Source: Polytrichum commune (Eukaryota; Streptophyta; Polytrichopsida; Polytrichales; Polytrichaceae). From it: a stretch of 64,000 nucleotides of DNA. The notes under the pieces are model-generated. The model did no database searches and was not told where the DNA came from. It worked only from the letters and a program-made list of their open reading frames with translations. The position numbers and the translations under genes were made by a program. Location: the NCBI GenBank assembly GCA_950295325.1, contig OX485803.1:36471554-36535553 (forward strand), in the 5' to 3' direction. Positions 34,228 to 45,242 of the stretch are shown here, one piece after another (positions within the stretch are counted from its first letter, which is position 1; each line of letters opens with the position of its first letter).

Positions 34228-35881
34228 TTAACAATTGTTGTATGTATAGTGCCCCTTTGTGAAGGGTGGTTTATTTGTAGGTAGGGCTCCTAAGATGCAT
34301 AATAATATATCGGGTCTAAGTCGAGCTAGGCATTTACATCTTGGTAGATAGCATGTGCATGGGAGTAGCCATGAGGGTATGGTGTTGTCGAGTGTGTAGC
34401 CTTTAATGTTACCGGTGTTAATCATGGTAAAGAAACAAGTTATGCGGTGGGTGAGTAGTGTGTTTGCTTATGCATGTAGTGCTAAATTGTGTTGATTTGT
34501 CCTAAGATTGTTTATGTGTTAATTATTGCAACATGATAGTAGGTGGAGGCATGTGTCATTCTGGTGGGATGTGCATAGGTTACATGTTGGGGATTTGTCT
34601 TGTTTGAGGATTTTAATTTTAATTTTAATTTTTTTTCCGGTAGTTCCCTAAATATTTGCCACATCTAAATTTGAGGCTTTGTGTTATTTGTGCATCGGTA
34701 ATTCAAGGGGCCCAAAATAAATTTGACCCATTTTATGTGTATGGTTGTGTTGGAGAGCCATTTGTCTATATAGGGTACTATTTGTAGTTTTTGCATGGAG
34801 ATATGTGCATTTACATATTCTTTTTCTATGTAGTTTTGAGGTTGCGGATTGAGTTGTCATGTTCTGTGGATGTCAGGGAAATAGATGGCCAATATGGGGT
34901 CTGATGGCCGCTGAGGTGGAAAGGGGTTTTAACAATGGGGGGTTGTTTTGCTCTGTGTTTGGCCAATTTATCAGCCTCGTCATTCTAACGATGTTTATGT
35001 GGGCTCTAACTTTGTGGATGATGATAATGTGATGGGAGGTTTCCAAAGTATTTACTATTTAGGTTATGAGGAGCTTGTATGAGTGGTTATATTGGGAGTA
35101 TGGATTTTCTTATGTGGTTGAGGAGAAGATATATGCTATTAAAAGCTATCTATGAATATGAATAGTGGTCCAATGAAAACTCTGGCTCCTATGATATTGC
35201 TTTCCCCCTCTCATCCGCCGGTGTGAATGAGCCATTTGTATAGTAGAATTGGGCTATGTGCCATGCTCTAGGGATTTTGATGTATATTCTGTTTGTATGG
35301 GGGGTGGGTGTTGTAGGGTAGGTGGTGAAATTGGGGAGTTGTTGGAGGAAAGTGGGTATTTGTGGTGTGGTGGATGTGTGGAAGAGTATTAAAATGGAGG
35401 TGAGTAGGGGTTCCTTGTTGTTGTAGTATGCGGAAAAGACAATGTTTTGGTATATTTTAGAGTGAGGGGTGGGATGGTAATTATAGGAGTTACATGTGGT
35501 TGCTAAAGCGGGTTGATATGCGGGAATTTTTGGTTGTATTTGGGCTGGTGTTGTTGATCTTGATGGTGGCTCGTGTAGGTTTCGGTTGTAAGAGGTGGGC
35601 TTCTTTTTGGAGTTCAATGTGGACCCATTGAGATGATTTAGACATGTTGTTGAATTATGGTTAGGTATAAGAGTGGCTTGGGGCAATATGCCTTGTAGTG
35701 AATGTGAGGAGTAGTATTGTTGAATAGCTCGGGGAGCTCGGGGAGCTCGGGGAGCTTTTTTATGGTTTGAATGGATGCAAATTGGTTGAGATCCTTGTTG
35801 ATGGATGGTGGTAGAGATTTGGTTGAAATTATGGGGTTGGCGCCTTGCGGCAAGAAGCTTGGTGAAAACTTGGTGGTGCAA
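34228..35881 (-). pseudogene. decayed retroelement: RNase H domain and C-terminal Cys motifs
   Basis: Read on the minus strand in pieces that change frame. Near 35240 is YTNGSF, followed after a frameshift by IIGARVF, resembling the YTDGS...GAGV start of RNase H with Asp changed to Asn. Near 35010 is HKVRAHI, as at the end of RNase H domains. Near 34590 is CNLC...CLHLLSCC, and near 34330 SWLLPCTC...RCKCLARLRPDI, a Cys-rich tail of a kind seen downstream of RNase H in retroelement polyproteins. Stops and frameshifts separate all parts, so the copy is dead. The 230-codon open frame 35189-35881 lies upstream of the RNase H start. No reverse transcriptase core was found upstream (35.9-36.4 kb), so this is a truncated 3' portion. 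Confidence 0.55.
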
Positions 35882-37214
35882 TTTGATGCAACGACTTCGG
35901 AGAAAGTTTTGCTTGTGGCGACATTAAGGCTAGGAGGAGGAGTTCATGTAGATTTGGTTTGAATGAGTAGGTATTGTTGTGCATTGTTGGATCGCGGACA
36001 AATAGTGTGAAATGTGCTCTATAGGATAAAGAGCATAGTCACGTGAGTACAGTGAGGGTTAAACAAGCCCCATTGTGATGTAGTACAGTAAATCTACTTC
36101 TCCCCTCGTCGATATGGCCCCCATAGTGTTGCAAATCTAAAGTGAACATGAAAAATGGATGCCATTGAAATTCGTCTGCACACTAGACAATTCTTCTTCT
36201 TCTCCTCCAAACATAACATCAATCTTAATTTATGCCTAGAAATGTCTTTCGTAATATGTTTATGTGGAATCTTGCGTTGAAGCCCATTATTGCTCATGTT
36301 GGCTTGCGTTACCTCATCATCCTTACTTCACGCATAAACCACCCCAAAGCTTGTCTCTTAGTAACTCATTGATTTTGTATCTTTGGTGTCAGCTGAAAGA
36401 AGCACGTGCCAGAGCCGCATATTCAACCAACTGACATTCTGCAGTTCGGAGTACATGGAGTCTGCAGTTGAGGAGCTCAAGAACACATGAAGATTCCTTT
36501 CACCAAACTTAACTTACCTTCAGTTCTTCGTTGCCTTCAAAGTCCGGAGAGATTTTTGAGCACAACCGGTCGAGATCCTCGTATTTCCAAGTCCAACCTG
36601 TGACACATGTTGACATCTTTCGTGATTTCTTCATTAATTTGCGATATATTCTCTAAATTCCTCTCAAATGATTGATAGTTTTCCTGTAGTTTTGAATTTC
36701 AACCGGTCAATTCCCAAGCTCAATTGGTTCATCTGTAACTAGCAGTTGGTCCTCCGCATTCATGGGTTGCCTTGTGAGATCAGAATATTTTCCGGCTTCA
36801 TTTGACCAAATTTGGGGGTGGTAAGGTAGGGGTGGCAATTTCCGTGCGGGTCCTAAAGTCGACCCCTATGTCGGAAGCACCTTTCTAGGTGCTTTTACCA
36901 TTCACAGCGCTGCCAACATTTCATTGGCTGCCAGCGGTCGGTTTTAGAAATCCACCTTGTGGATATACCACGTACCCTATGTGCGAGTGTTGGTCACCCT
37001 ACAAGGTTTCCTTTAAAAATTTGTAGGAAATCATAAACATGCTGGAAAATTTTGATTTTTTCATAGTTGCTCTTGCACCAGCTTTGCGGGGCGCTCAAAA
37101 TTTATAAAAAAAATAATTTCAGCATCCCAACTAGGCACATCTGAAATTTGGACGGAAATAGCCACCCCTACCTTAATGCGAAGCCGTGAGTCCAAACCTA
37201 CCAACACAGTTGGG
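35882..37214. other. intergenic sequence with a possible short terminal exon
   Basis: A GTGTCAG acceptor-like site near 36393 is followed by CTGAAAGAAGCACGTGCCAG and a stop after 14 codons (LKEARARAAYSTN). The product is unknown and may be a relic. The part at 36555-36770 is a diverged relative of 39275-39470, on the other side of the long inverted repeat. Confidence 0.25.
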
Positions 37215-37878
37215 CGGCTGATGCTAAAGAGACCCCAACGAGCTCTGTCCGGCGTGACAGACGCTGGTGGGGCCCACCACCGCCTCTGCCCCCCGAAACT
37301 TTTCGCGTCCCTACCCACGCGGTTCAGGCAACGCTGCCCGCCATCTCTTCTCAAATGCTTCTCTTCCTTGATGTCTGCCACTTCAATAAAATAGCAATTG
37401 CCTTTTTGCAAAAAAAATTCAATACCATGGTGTTGTCCTTCACTACGATTGTCCTTCACTACGATTGTCCTTCAGTAGGATTGAAGGCTGCTTCTCCATA
37501 TAACCCATATTGAATGCACTTCATCTTCAAGGTCCAAAATCCAATATATATGTTCGCTTCCAGTGAATAATAAGCAATTGATTGGGATTTCCTTTTCAAG
37601 GTGAAACCGACAATAAAGCATGTAATTAATTTGGAAGTCAAAAATATTACAAAAGCCTCATTAACATTGAGGCAATATCTATTGAGACTTACCATTGAAA
37701 GGGACATTGTCATTTAAAAATAAAACTAAAATTAACGTCTTTATTTTTAGTATGTTTATTTTATAATAATCTAGTTAATGCCTTCTATTTCCGCAAGTAT
37801 TTATACACATTGTCCTTCGCGACCGATTATCCTTCATCACTCTTGTCCTTCACTGCATTTGTCCTTCATCACTCTTGT
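37215..37878 (+). repeat. long inverted repeat, left arm (664 bp)
   Basis: The reverse complement of 38464-39127, with no gaps: paired positions always sum to 76342. I noticed only two mismatches, both near the arm ends. The arm carries GTCCTTCA-rich stretches near 37436-37480 and 37806-37878 around an AT-rich core. Open frames on the minus strand here are mirrored exactly by plus-strand frames in the other arm, and have no domain. Confidence 0.95.
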
Positions 37879-38463
37879 CCTTCACTGCAATTGTCCTTCA
37901 TCACTCTTGTCCTTCACTGCGATTATCCTTCAGGACTCAGTTTTGTCCTTCATGTGTGTTGTCCTTCACAATAGGATTCAAGGCTACTTCTCCATATAAC
38001 CTATATTAATTGCACTTCATTTTCAAAGTCCAAAATAGAATATATATATGTTCACTTCCATTAGGTAAATAAACAATTGATTGGGACTTCCTTTTGCGAA
38101 GTTAAACCGTTAATAAAATATGTAATTAAATTGGAAGTCAAAAATATTTCAAAAGTCTCATTACCACCAAGGTTGTGTTTATTGTAACTTATTATTGAAA
38201 ATGGTTTTGTCATTTTAAAATGGAACTAAAATTAATGTTTATTTTCTAGTGTGTTTAATTTAGTTAATATTTTTTACTTTCACACAAGTATTCATACTGT
38301 ACTATCAATGTGTATGAATATTTTTATGTATCCTAATTAATTATACAATACATATTTGAGTTGATTTTAATGATAGGATTTCTCTTCATTATTTTTTCTT
38401 TCAATTGTTTTAAGCAAGTTTGTCCTTCCGTTAGTTTCATAGGAGTTTGTCCTTCAATTAGTA
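37879..38463. repeat. spacer of the long inverted repeat with a diverged third unit
   Basis: Contains more GTCCTTCA copies (37879-37970). A diverged direct copy of the arm core (GGCTACTTCTCCATATAACC, CAATTGATTGGGACTTCC, GTAATTAAATTGGAAGTC) runs from about 37975 to 38260. No gene. Confidence 0.85.
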
Positions 38464-39127
38464 ACAAGAGTGATGAAGGACAAGTGCAGTGAAGGACAAG
38501 AGTGATGAAGGATAATCGGTCGCGAAGGACAATGTGTATAAATACTTGCGGAAATAGAAGGCATTAACTAGATTATTATAAAATAAACATACTAAAAATA
38601 AAGACGTTAATTTTAGTTTTATTTTTAAATGACAATGTCCCTTTCAATGGTAAGTCTCAATAGATATTGCCTCAATGTTAATGAGGCTTTTGTAATATTT
38701 TTGACTTCCAAATTAATTACATGCTTTATTGTCGGTTTCACCTTGAAAAGGAAATCCCAATCAATTGCTTATTATTCACTGGAAGCGAACATATATATTG
38801 GATTTTGGACCTTGAAGATGAAGTGCATTCAATATGGGTTATATGGAGAAGCAGCCTTCAATCCTACTGAAGGACAATCGTAGTGAAGGACAATCGTAGT
38901 GAAGGACAACACCATGGTATTGAATTTTTTTTGCAAAAAGGCAATTGCTATTTTATTGAAGTGGCAGACATCAAGGAAGAGAAGCATTTGAGAAGAGATG
39001 GCGGGCAGCGTTGCCTGAACCGCGTGGGTAGGGACGCGAAAAGTTTCGGGGGGCAGAGGCGGTGGTGGGCCCCACCAGCGTCTGTCACGCCGGACAGAGC
39101 TCGTTGGGGTCTCTTTAGCGTCAGCCG
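38464..39127 (-). repeat. long inverted repeat, right arm (664 bp)
   Basis: Mirror of 37215-37878. Its outer end falls inside a 35-bp tandem repeat (39091-39195), of which the left arm has only one unit. Confidence 0.95.
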
Positions 39128-39195
39128 GACAGGGCTCATTGGGGTCTCTTTAGCGTCAGCTGGACAGGGCTCGTTGGGGTCTCTTTAGCGTCAGC
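39091..39195 (+). repeat. three 35-bp tandem units at the outer edge of the right arm
   Basis: Unit CGGACAG(A/G)GCTC(G/A)TTGG followed by GGTCTCTTTAGCGTCAGC, three times with one or two changes, then a partial CCGAC. Confidence 0.93.
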
Positions 39196-39569
39196 CCGAC
39201 TGGGGCTTGCGTGTGCAGGATCAATCTGAGTTTGTGGTTGCAAACCAATGCTGGAAAGCGGAGCAGTGTCAGGGGAGATTTTGGAGCATAATCAGTTGAA
39301 GATCTTAGTGTTTCCAAGACCCACCAGTTACATGTTCACATCTTTCAGTTTTTTTCTTTATGAAATTGAGGAATATCCCGTAAATTTCTTGAACTGGATC
39401 AGGAATTTGAACTGGTAATTTCTTAAACTCAAACAGTTCATCTGTAACTAGCTATCGGTTCTCCCTGTTCATTGCAGCAGACAACATCTATTACGAGAGA
39501 GGTCGTTGAAAACTTATCAGTTTTGCAATCACTTTGAAGGTTTAGGTATGTGACCCCCTATTGTGACCA
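39196..39569. other. sequence related to 36555-36770, no gene seen
   Basis: Shares GAGCA(C/T)AA(C/T)C..GT, TTTCCAAG, ACATCTTTC and CAGTTCATCTGTAACTAGC-type blocks in the same order with 36555-36770, so a diverged direct repeat flanks the long inverted repeat. Confidence 0.4.
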
Positions 39570-39835
39570 TTGGATCAAATCAAGAATTGTGTGATTAGCA
39601 ATCGCAAATCACACAAGTTGTTATTTCAAGCTCTAGAATTGGAATTGAAATGCAAAAGTTATCAGAAGTCGATTTAAGTAAAGATTCTCATTCTCATTCT
39701 CATTAATAGGTGATCATATAGGTCCTTTCAAATGGGTTCATAATTGAACCTAGAAAGACTGATATAATTTGAGCATATAGTTCAATCTTATCGTAACTTA
39801 TCTTGTTTGGTGTCCATTCTGAACTACAAACCCCC
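39570..39835. repeat. repeat family D, copy 5 (diverged)
   Basis: GTGTGATTAGCAATC, AAAGATTCTCATTCTCATTC, GATCATATAGGTCCTTTC, GAGCATATAGTTCAATC, TTTGGTGTCCATTCTGAA. It is followed to 40750 by AT-rich sequence without a gene. Confidence 0.5.
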
Positions 39836-40750
39836 GGGGGGTGCACTTCATTGTCAAGTTGAACACCATGTGCGATAATAAATAAATAAATAAATCTACT
39901 TTCTACATAAAGCATCACAAAAAATGGGTCAAAATTTTATCAATTTTTTTTTCAAGAGTAGATATACACGGTATATGTTACATAGTTAAAAATGGTAACC
40001 AAATTTGATGATGTTTTTTTATAAGCATACCGTTTCTAACTAGAATGACGCAAAATTGAACTAAAATAATTCCTACATAAAATGAAGATGACTAAAAATC
40101 TCAAAAAATATATACAAAAGATATTATCAATGATTATGTATATGTAGAAAAATTATCATAATTTTAAAATTTATCTATGGCATATAATATAGGGTAGCAA
40201 ACTTTTATCATACGTGGTTATGAAACGTAAGCGGGTGTGATTGCCTTAAGTACAAACCTTATCATATTATACCACTTAAATATAAGTTGTCTAATTAAGA
40301 AGAGACTAGTATGGACCACATTTAAGGTCCATATACTCTAGAAATAATTTTGTCCATAGGAACGGCCCATGTAGCCATCTCAATTAAGATGTGCAATTTT
40401 GTAGGTCACACAACTAGTCATGATTGTTGACCTATTCAAGTTCCTTGTTGGAAATTGGGTGACATGCAACCAGAATGCTTGTAGCCATATCTAAGCTTAG
40501 TGGCCATGTGTACATTATGACATTGGGCAAGTATGAAGAAAATTTCCTTTATCCTGGGGGGTGCACACTTCATTTGAATTCCAAATGGCTATTGCAAAGC
40601 ACTTGAAATACTTCATGCTTTTGTCGTTGAAGTATCGTTCACTAGAAGCTAAGATGTATAATATAGTTATGCAACGAAAAGCTATGAGGTTTTAGTGGTA
40701 AAGGACCATTTGAAGGGCTTCGTCGATCTGACTAGGATAGATATCTCTTA

Positions 40751-41167
40751 GAGCATGTTCACTGGTCCTCCATAAAAGGCCCCAAAATGAAAGAGTGTTG
40801 GGTTTACCTTGCGAGCTAGACTTGCACATTAGACCCAACCACTACAGTTTGATTGGTAGGTCCTAAAAAGCCCTCTCAGGCTAAAATAGCTTGGGTATAT
40901 TGCAATCCAACTTTCAACTCCTCTTTAAGAGAATCGACTGTCACTACCTCACATTCTTTTACCAAATAGAATCTTAGCTTCAACTATGTCTATGTAAAAC
41001 CATGTGTATTGTAAGATATTAGTTTTGATCATAGGACCCATAATTTATGAAGCTCGTATAGTGTGAATGTGTGGGATGTATAATGAGACTACTCCCCTCT
41101 AAAATAATGTTACTTTATTTTGCAGACCTTTGTGTTAGCATTTGGTGTACCACTTGTGATCATGCTC
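40751..41167. mobile_element. Tourist/PIF-Harbinger-like MITE, copy 2 (417 bp)
   Basis: GAGCATGTTCACT at the left and GAGCATGATCACA (inverted) at the right, flanked by perfect TTA duplications (40748-40750, 41168-41170). No ORF. Related to 16557-17191 but without the hairpin insert. Confidence 0.82.
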
Positions 41168-41289
41168 TTAGAAGTCTGAGTGAATTTGAATGAGCCGCAA
41201 GATACTAAACCCTAAAGTAAGGGCAATGCCGTAAAGTTGTTTGGGTAAGCCGAGGCCTTCTTTCGAAGAGATTTGAGACGTAAGGTAGA

Positions 41290-41620
41290 TGGGTCTTAAG
41301 TGGTTACTTTTTCCAACTCGCCTACTTCTCCTAGGATATGAAGCACACAACTAGTACGAGATGGTTAAGTCAGCAAATCCAAATCAAAGCTATGTAGCCC
41401 CTTTCCTCATCATTTTCAAAGCTCATGCACATATCTTATTCATTAGCAATGTGAAGATTGTTGTGTTCATTGAATTGTCTTATAGGTCCCCCAACTATGT
41501 TTGACTATCAAACCTAGAATGGTTATCATGTTTTGAACACACAACCCACTTTTATTTTAAATAAATGTCTTTTTGGTATCCGTTCTTGGAGCCACACCAA
41601 ACCATGGACCACTCAAACAT
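41290..41620. repeat. repeat family D, copy 6
   Basis: CTAGGATATGAAGCACACAA, ATATCTTATTCATTAGCAAT, GTGAAGATTGTTGTGTTCAT, TTATAGGTCCCCCAACTAT, TTTTTGGTATCCGTTCTTGG. Confidence 0.6.
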
Positions 41621-42721
41621 AGCACCTACTTGATAAGATAAGCAATCAAATTGGGTATGTCTACCATAGTATCTCAAGCATCTGAAACTCCAAAGGCCAA
41701 CAACATAGAGAATATTGAAAAGTGCAACAATCTGATAGACAATTTGGAGCACCTCTGCATCGACCTCATCCAAAACATTAGAGATCAGTAATTGGCTAGA
41801 GAGCCTGGAAACGTTTTGGTTGCATTATGATGTTTATGGTATTTAGTGTCACATGCGCAATACTGCCACTTACCCTATTTTGAGGCATATGCTAGGTTAC
41901 ATTGATGATTGACAACTTCATTATCAATGTCAACTCATGACACTTGGCGTTCAAGTGTGCTTATTGATATCTTAGCAACATTTTGTTTAATAATGTTATG
42001 AGGTGCATGCCTATGTTACACAATGGTCGACCGGTTGATTAAAGTGTACTCAAATGACACATGCCATTAGTACACTCAAAAATATCTTCCCCTTGCATGT
42101 TGAAATGCAAGACTATCATCTAACGTATCCCAATGTGCTACTCTAAGTGTCATAATGTAGTCATTTTTTTTTTAACTTAAAGAAGTTATTTATGTTGACA
42201 AATGGAATCGTATTGGCAATTAGTGGGCGTGACACTGTGAGACATATGGACATCTAGTTTAGGCCCTTCACAAATAGTGTGCATGACACTAAGTACCATA
42301 AACGGTGTAGAGTTATCTATAAAGTCCCTCAAAGAGGTACAAAACCGTGGGTTTGATCCTCCTTTGAGAAAAAAATCTATTAAGAGCTCGTCATGCAACA
42401 AAGCCATTTTGAAAGTTTGGTGAAACTTTTGAGACCTTCTCTTTCCAACTCTCAAGCTTTGGAGTAATTTTAGGGTTTAAAACAGGGTATGCATATGGGA
42501 CACGATGTCCTAAATCGTAAATTGGCCTATGTAAGGCTACTTTGGCCCATCCATCCTAATAAGACAAGCTAACTAAGTACACTTTCTCTGTTATAAATTA
42601 AGCATTAAATTTTTTGGGAAGACTGTGGGTTAATTCTCATAAACTCAGGATTTTGGACTAAACCCATGGCTTCATCTTCTTTACTTTACAAATAACTCTA
42701 TTGCCGCAACTTTCCTTCCAG
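41621..42721. other. intergenic sequence, no gene seen
   Basis: No supported gene or element. The minus-strand open frame at 42186-42455 is unrecognised. Confidence 0.3.
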
Positions 42722-42871
42722 AATGGTGTTGCGTCCATTCCACATGAGCTGATGATTGTTGAGGAAGGAACTTACGGAATGGAGACTCTGGCCATGGCCA
42801 CATTTCCCTACCCTGCAAATGATCAGCACTTCACACGTGCGATGTTTTCAAGCAATGTAAAGCGGTTATGA
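42722..42871 (+). pseudogene. exon-like fragment of unknown gene
   Basis: A good acceptor (TTTCCTTCCAG) is followed by 49 codons and a TGA: NGVASIPHELMIVEEGTYG, METLAMATFPYPANDQHF, TRAMFSSNVKRL. The composition is that of a globular protein and unlike surrounding frames. I do not recognise the family. No partner exon was found within 1 kb upstream, so it may be a lone exon of a broken gene or of a gene with long introns. Confidence 0.3.
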
Positions 42872-43227
42872 TTCATGAATGGTTGGTTCATGGAAGTATG
42901 AAATAGAACTAGAGTGATTCGTCAGCAAGCAGAATCTTGTACTATCACTACAAGAACCGAGAAGCTCCGAGACATTGCAAACGTGAGATTGATAATGGGC
43001 AACGGGCTTGCACAGATGTAGCCAGAAAGCAAGAAACAGACAGAAATTTAGAAGTACAGGATCCCACAACCCCTCAGGAGTTAACAGAAACATATCAAAA
43101 AACAATTTCAAAGCTCGAGTTGGGAACAACCGGCGGTTTATGTTGAATTGATCCCTCGAAACCGATCTTCATAATGCCATTTGTCAACATTCTGCAATCA
43201 ATGCTCCACAGAAAAGGCGGCAATCTA

Positions 43228-43488
43228 TCATGTCCCTCGGATGCATTTCACCATACCTTTCACAAACATAGTTGTACATAGCCTACGAGCATTTTGTATG
43301 CCAACATGAAAGAGTGACTTGGAAACAAGTCGAGGAAAAATTTCACATAGACCATAACTTCTATAGAATCCCAGACCGAAAATAGAAATTTCTTGAGATC
43401 CAAAATCGATGGCCAGAGTTTTTAGATTAATTGATTCCAAGTCATGCGCGTTGAAATTGCAACCAGGAAGAGAAACCCTTATCCTCAT
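43228..43488 (-). CDS. unidentified small ORF (86 codons), doubtful
   Basis: ATG at 43488 gives MRIRVSLPGCNFNAHDLES, INLKTLAIDFGSQEISIF and an ending KGMVKCIRGT. The leucine and glycine pattern faintly recalls a leucine-rich repeat of plant F-box proteins, but no F-box or further repeat is present. There is no homologous copy in the window and no splice evidence. It may be a relic or chance. Confidence 0.2.
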   Translation of the reverse strand: MRIRVSLPGCNFNAHDLESINLKTLAIDFGSQEISIFGLGFYRSYGLCEIFPRLVSKSLFHVGIQNARRLCTTMFVKGMVKCIRGT

Positions 43489-44486
43489 TGACACTATTTG
43501 AGATAGGCTTCAATATATATCGGCATCTGTAAGTGGAATTTACATTGCGTTCGGCATTCTTATGTTGGCAGTGTAAAACCACACTTCATGTGAGATGTCC
43601 GCAATTTCTACAAATAAACTGACTGCAAGTGTCTTTTACTTTTGACAACCACCGCAGAAGCCATTGCCCTTCATGTACCCGGCTGCATTGCGCGCGTCAC
43701 CAAAAGATTGTGTAGTCTTTTCAAGAAATCGATCTCAAATTGATCTCATTAGCGTCGGAACTAGACTCTTCATGTCCTCCGAGTCCGGTTTCGACTCACA
43801 CCTTCAAGTGATAGATAGCAGGCATGCCGGTGACTGAAAAATCTGATCACAATTGAACACAATTTCATATGAGCCTCAAGCTTTGCTCAACGGTGACAAA
43901 CTCGAGAAATTGAAGGCACTCGAGGAGACACAGGCATGTGAGCCCGAGGAAGACAGCGGGCTTCAAAATTTCCAATAACTTGTGGACACTGGTTGAAATT
44001 TTGATTTCCAACACGGCACGCAATATTCTCTTTCACAGGACTGTCTTCCTTCCTCGAGTCCGCATAAGTGATTTGGAACCATGGCAGGCGCATTTTACCC
44101 GCACTTTAAGATTGACTAAAGTTAATGCAAATCTCCCACTGCGGAGGGAACGACTGCTTTGATTAAAGAAAAAATTTAAATCATTTCAAGACCACCGATG
44201 TTTGGTGTGTGGCTAGCAAAAAACACTTATCATTTCATTCCAGAGGAAACGAGATCAAGGGAGAAATCAAGGGAGAAAGCTAATGATTCTCCAGTGGCAT
44301 CGATAGATGAATTTCTTGATTTTCTTGCAACAGTTTCTTACCACGATCCGCCTTCCTCCGCTGGATAACTGAATACCACACGAACCGAAAATTCTCGACA
44401 TTGCGTAGATAAAGATGTGTTGCACCAGGCTGCAAAGAAAAGAGAATGAATAGCGACTTACTGGAAAGGGCGCCAAAATTTTGTAG
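43489..44486. other. intergenic region and 3'UTR side of the peroxiredoxin gene
   Basis: Open frames at 43887-44162 on both strands overlap and carry no domain. The part nearest 44486 should be peroxiredoxin 3'UTR. Confidence 0.3.
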
Positions 44487-45242
44487 TTATGCGGAAGTTT
44501 TAGCAGGGGATTTCTTGAGCAGTGTGTCAAGAATGTCTTGAGCGCTACTACGTGTGAAGGCGCCTCCCTCCTCGAGGTTGAGAGTGGTGACCACTCCGTC
44601 TTCCACGAGCATTGAAAATCTGCGCGACCTGACTCCAAGATTCTCCGGCTTGTCGCTCAGGTCCACTTCCGTGCCAAGCGCGCGCGTAAACTTCCCTAGA
44701 CCGTCAGATAGCATCATAATTTTGTCCTCAACGTCGAGGCTGTCGCCCCAGGCGCGCATCACGAAGGCATCGTTCACAGAAATGCAAGCCAACGTGTCCA
44801 CTCCCGCCTTGCAAAGCTCGTTGGCCTTGGCTACGAATCCCGGCAGGTGCCGGGAAGAGCACGTGGGTGTGAAGGCTCCAGGGAGCGCAAAGAGCACCAC
44901 CTTCTTGCCCTTGGCGCAGAGATCTGAGACTTTCACCGTCTGGCAGTGGCCCGCGCTATCGAAATATGAGAACACTCCCTCCGGCAGCTTCTCACCAACG
45001 CATATGGTTCCAGCAGCCCGTGCGGCGAACCCTGAGTATTGCTCCCTTGCCTTGTAATTGTGGTTTAGCTTCACCAGCCTGGGCATCAGGGACGCTCGGT
45101 TCGACCCGAAGAATGCCACATTATGGAGACCTGCGGTGGCGGAATGCAAATTTCTTGTTGCAGCCGCAGCAGCAGGTGCAAGGGAATTAGAAGTGGATCT
45201 GGCGCCAGTTGTGAGCATCATGCTGCCCGCAGCGGCGGCCAT
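44487..45242 (-). CDS. PRXIIE: type II peroxiredoxin, plastid-type (PrxIIE-like)
   Basis: Thiol peroxidase reducing H2O2 and alkyl hydroperoxides, regenerated by glutaredoxin or thioredoxin in the family. One exon, 251 aa. Residues 1 to about 75 are rich in Ala, Ser, Thr and Arg ([32 protein letters not shown]), as expected of a plastid transit peptide. The mature domain carries [19 protein letters not shown] with peroxidatic Cys128, and [11 protein letters not shown] with resolving Cys153, 25 residues later as in type II peroxiredoxins. It ends [11 protein letters not shown]. The ATG at 45242 is chosen because the 35 codons upstream, although open, contain no ATG. Lack of introns agrees with the Arabidopsis plastid member. 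Gene symbol is by family resemblance. Confidence 0.94.
   Translation of the reverse strand: MAAAAGSMMLTTGARSTSNSLAPAAAAATRNLHSATAGLHNVAFFGSNRASLMPRLVKLNHNYKAREQYSGFAARAAGTICVGEKLPEGVFSYFDSAGHCQTVKVSDLCAKGKKVVLFALPGAFTPTCSSRHLPGFVAKANELCKAGVDTLACISVNDAFVMRAWGDSLDVEDKIMMLSDGLGKFTRALGTEVDLSDKPENLGVRSRRFSMLVEDGVVTTLNLEEGGAFTRSSAQDILDTLLKKSPAKTSA

Noticed and set aside
35189-35881. A 230-codon minus-strand open frame as an intact gene
   Set aside because: It joins the start of a decayed RNase H domain and stops inside it; treated as part of a dead retroelement.
37061-39188. Matching open frames of 84 and about 100-130 codons in both orientations
   Set aside because: They are the two arms of the long inverted repeat read on opposite strands; translations have no domain and no splice or start context.
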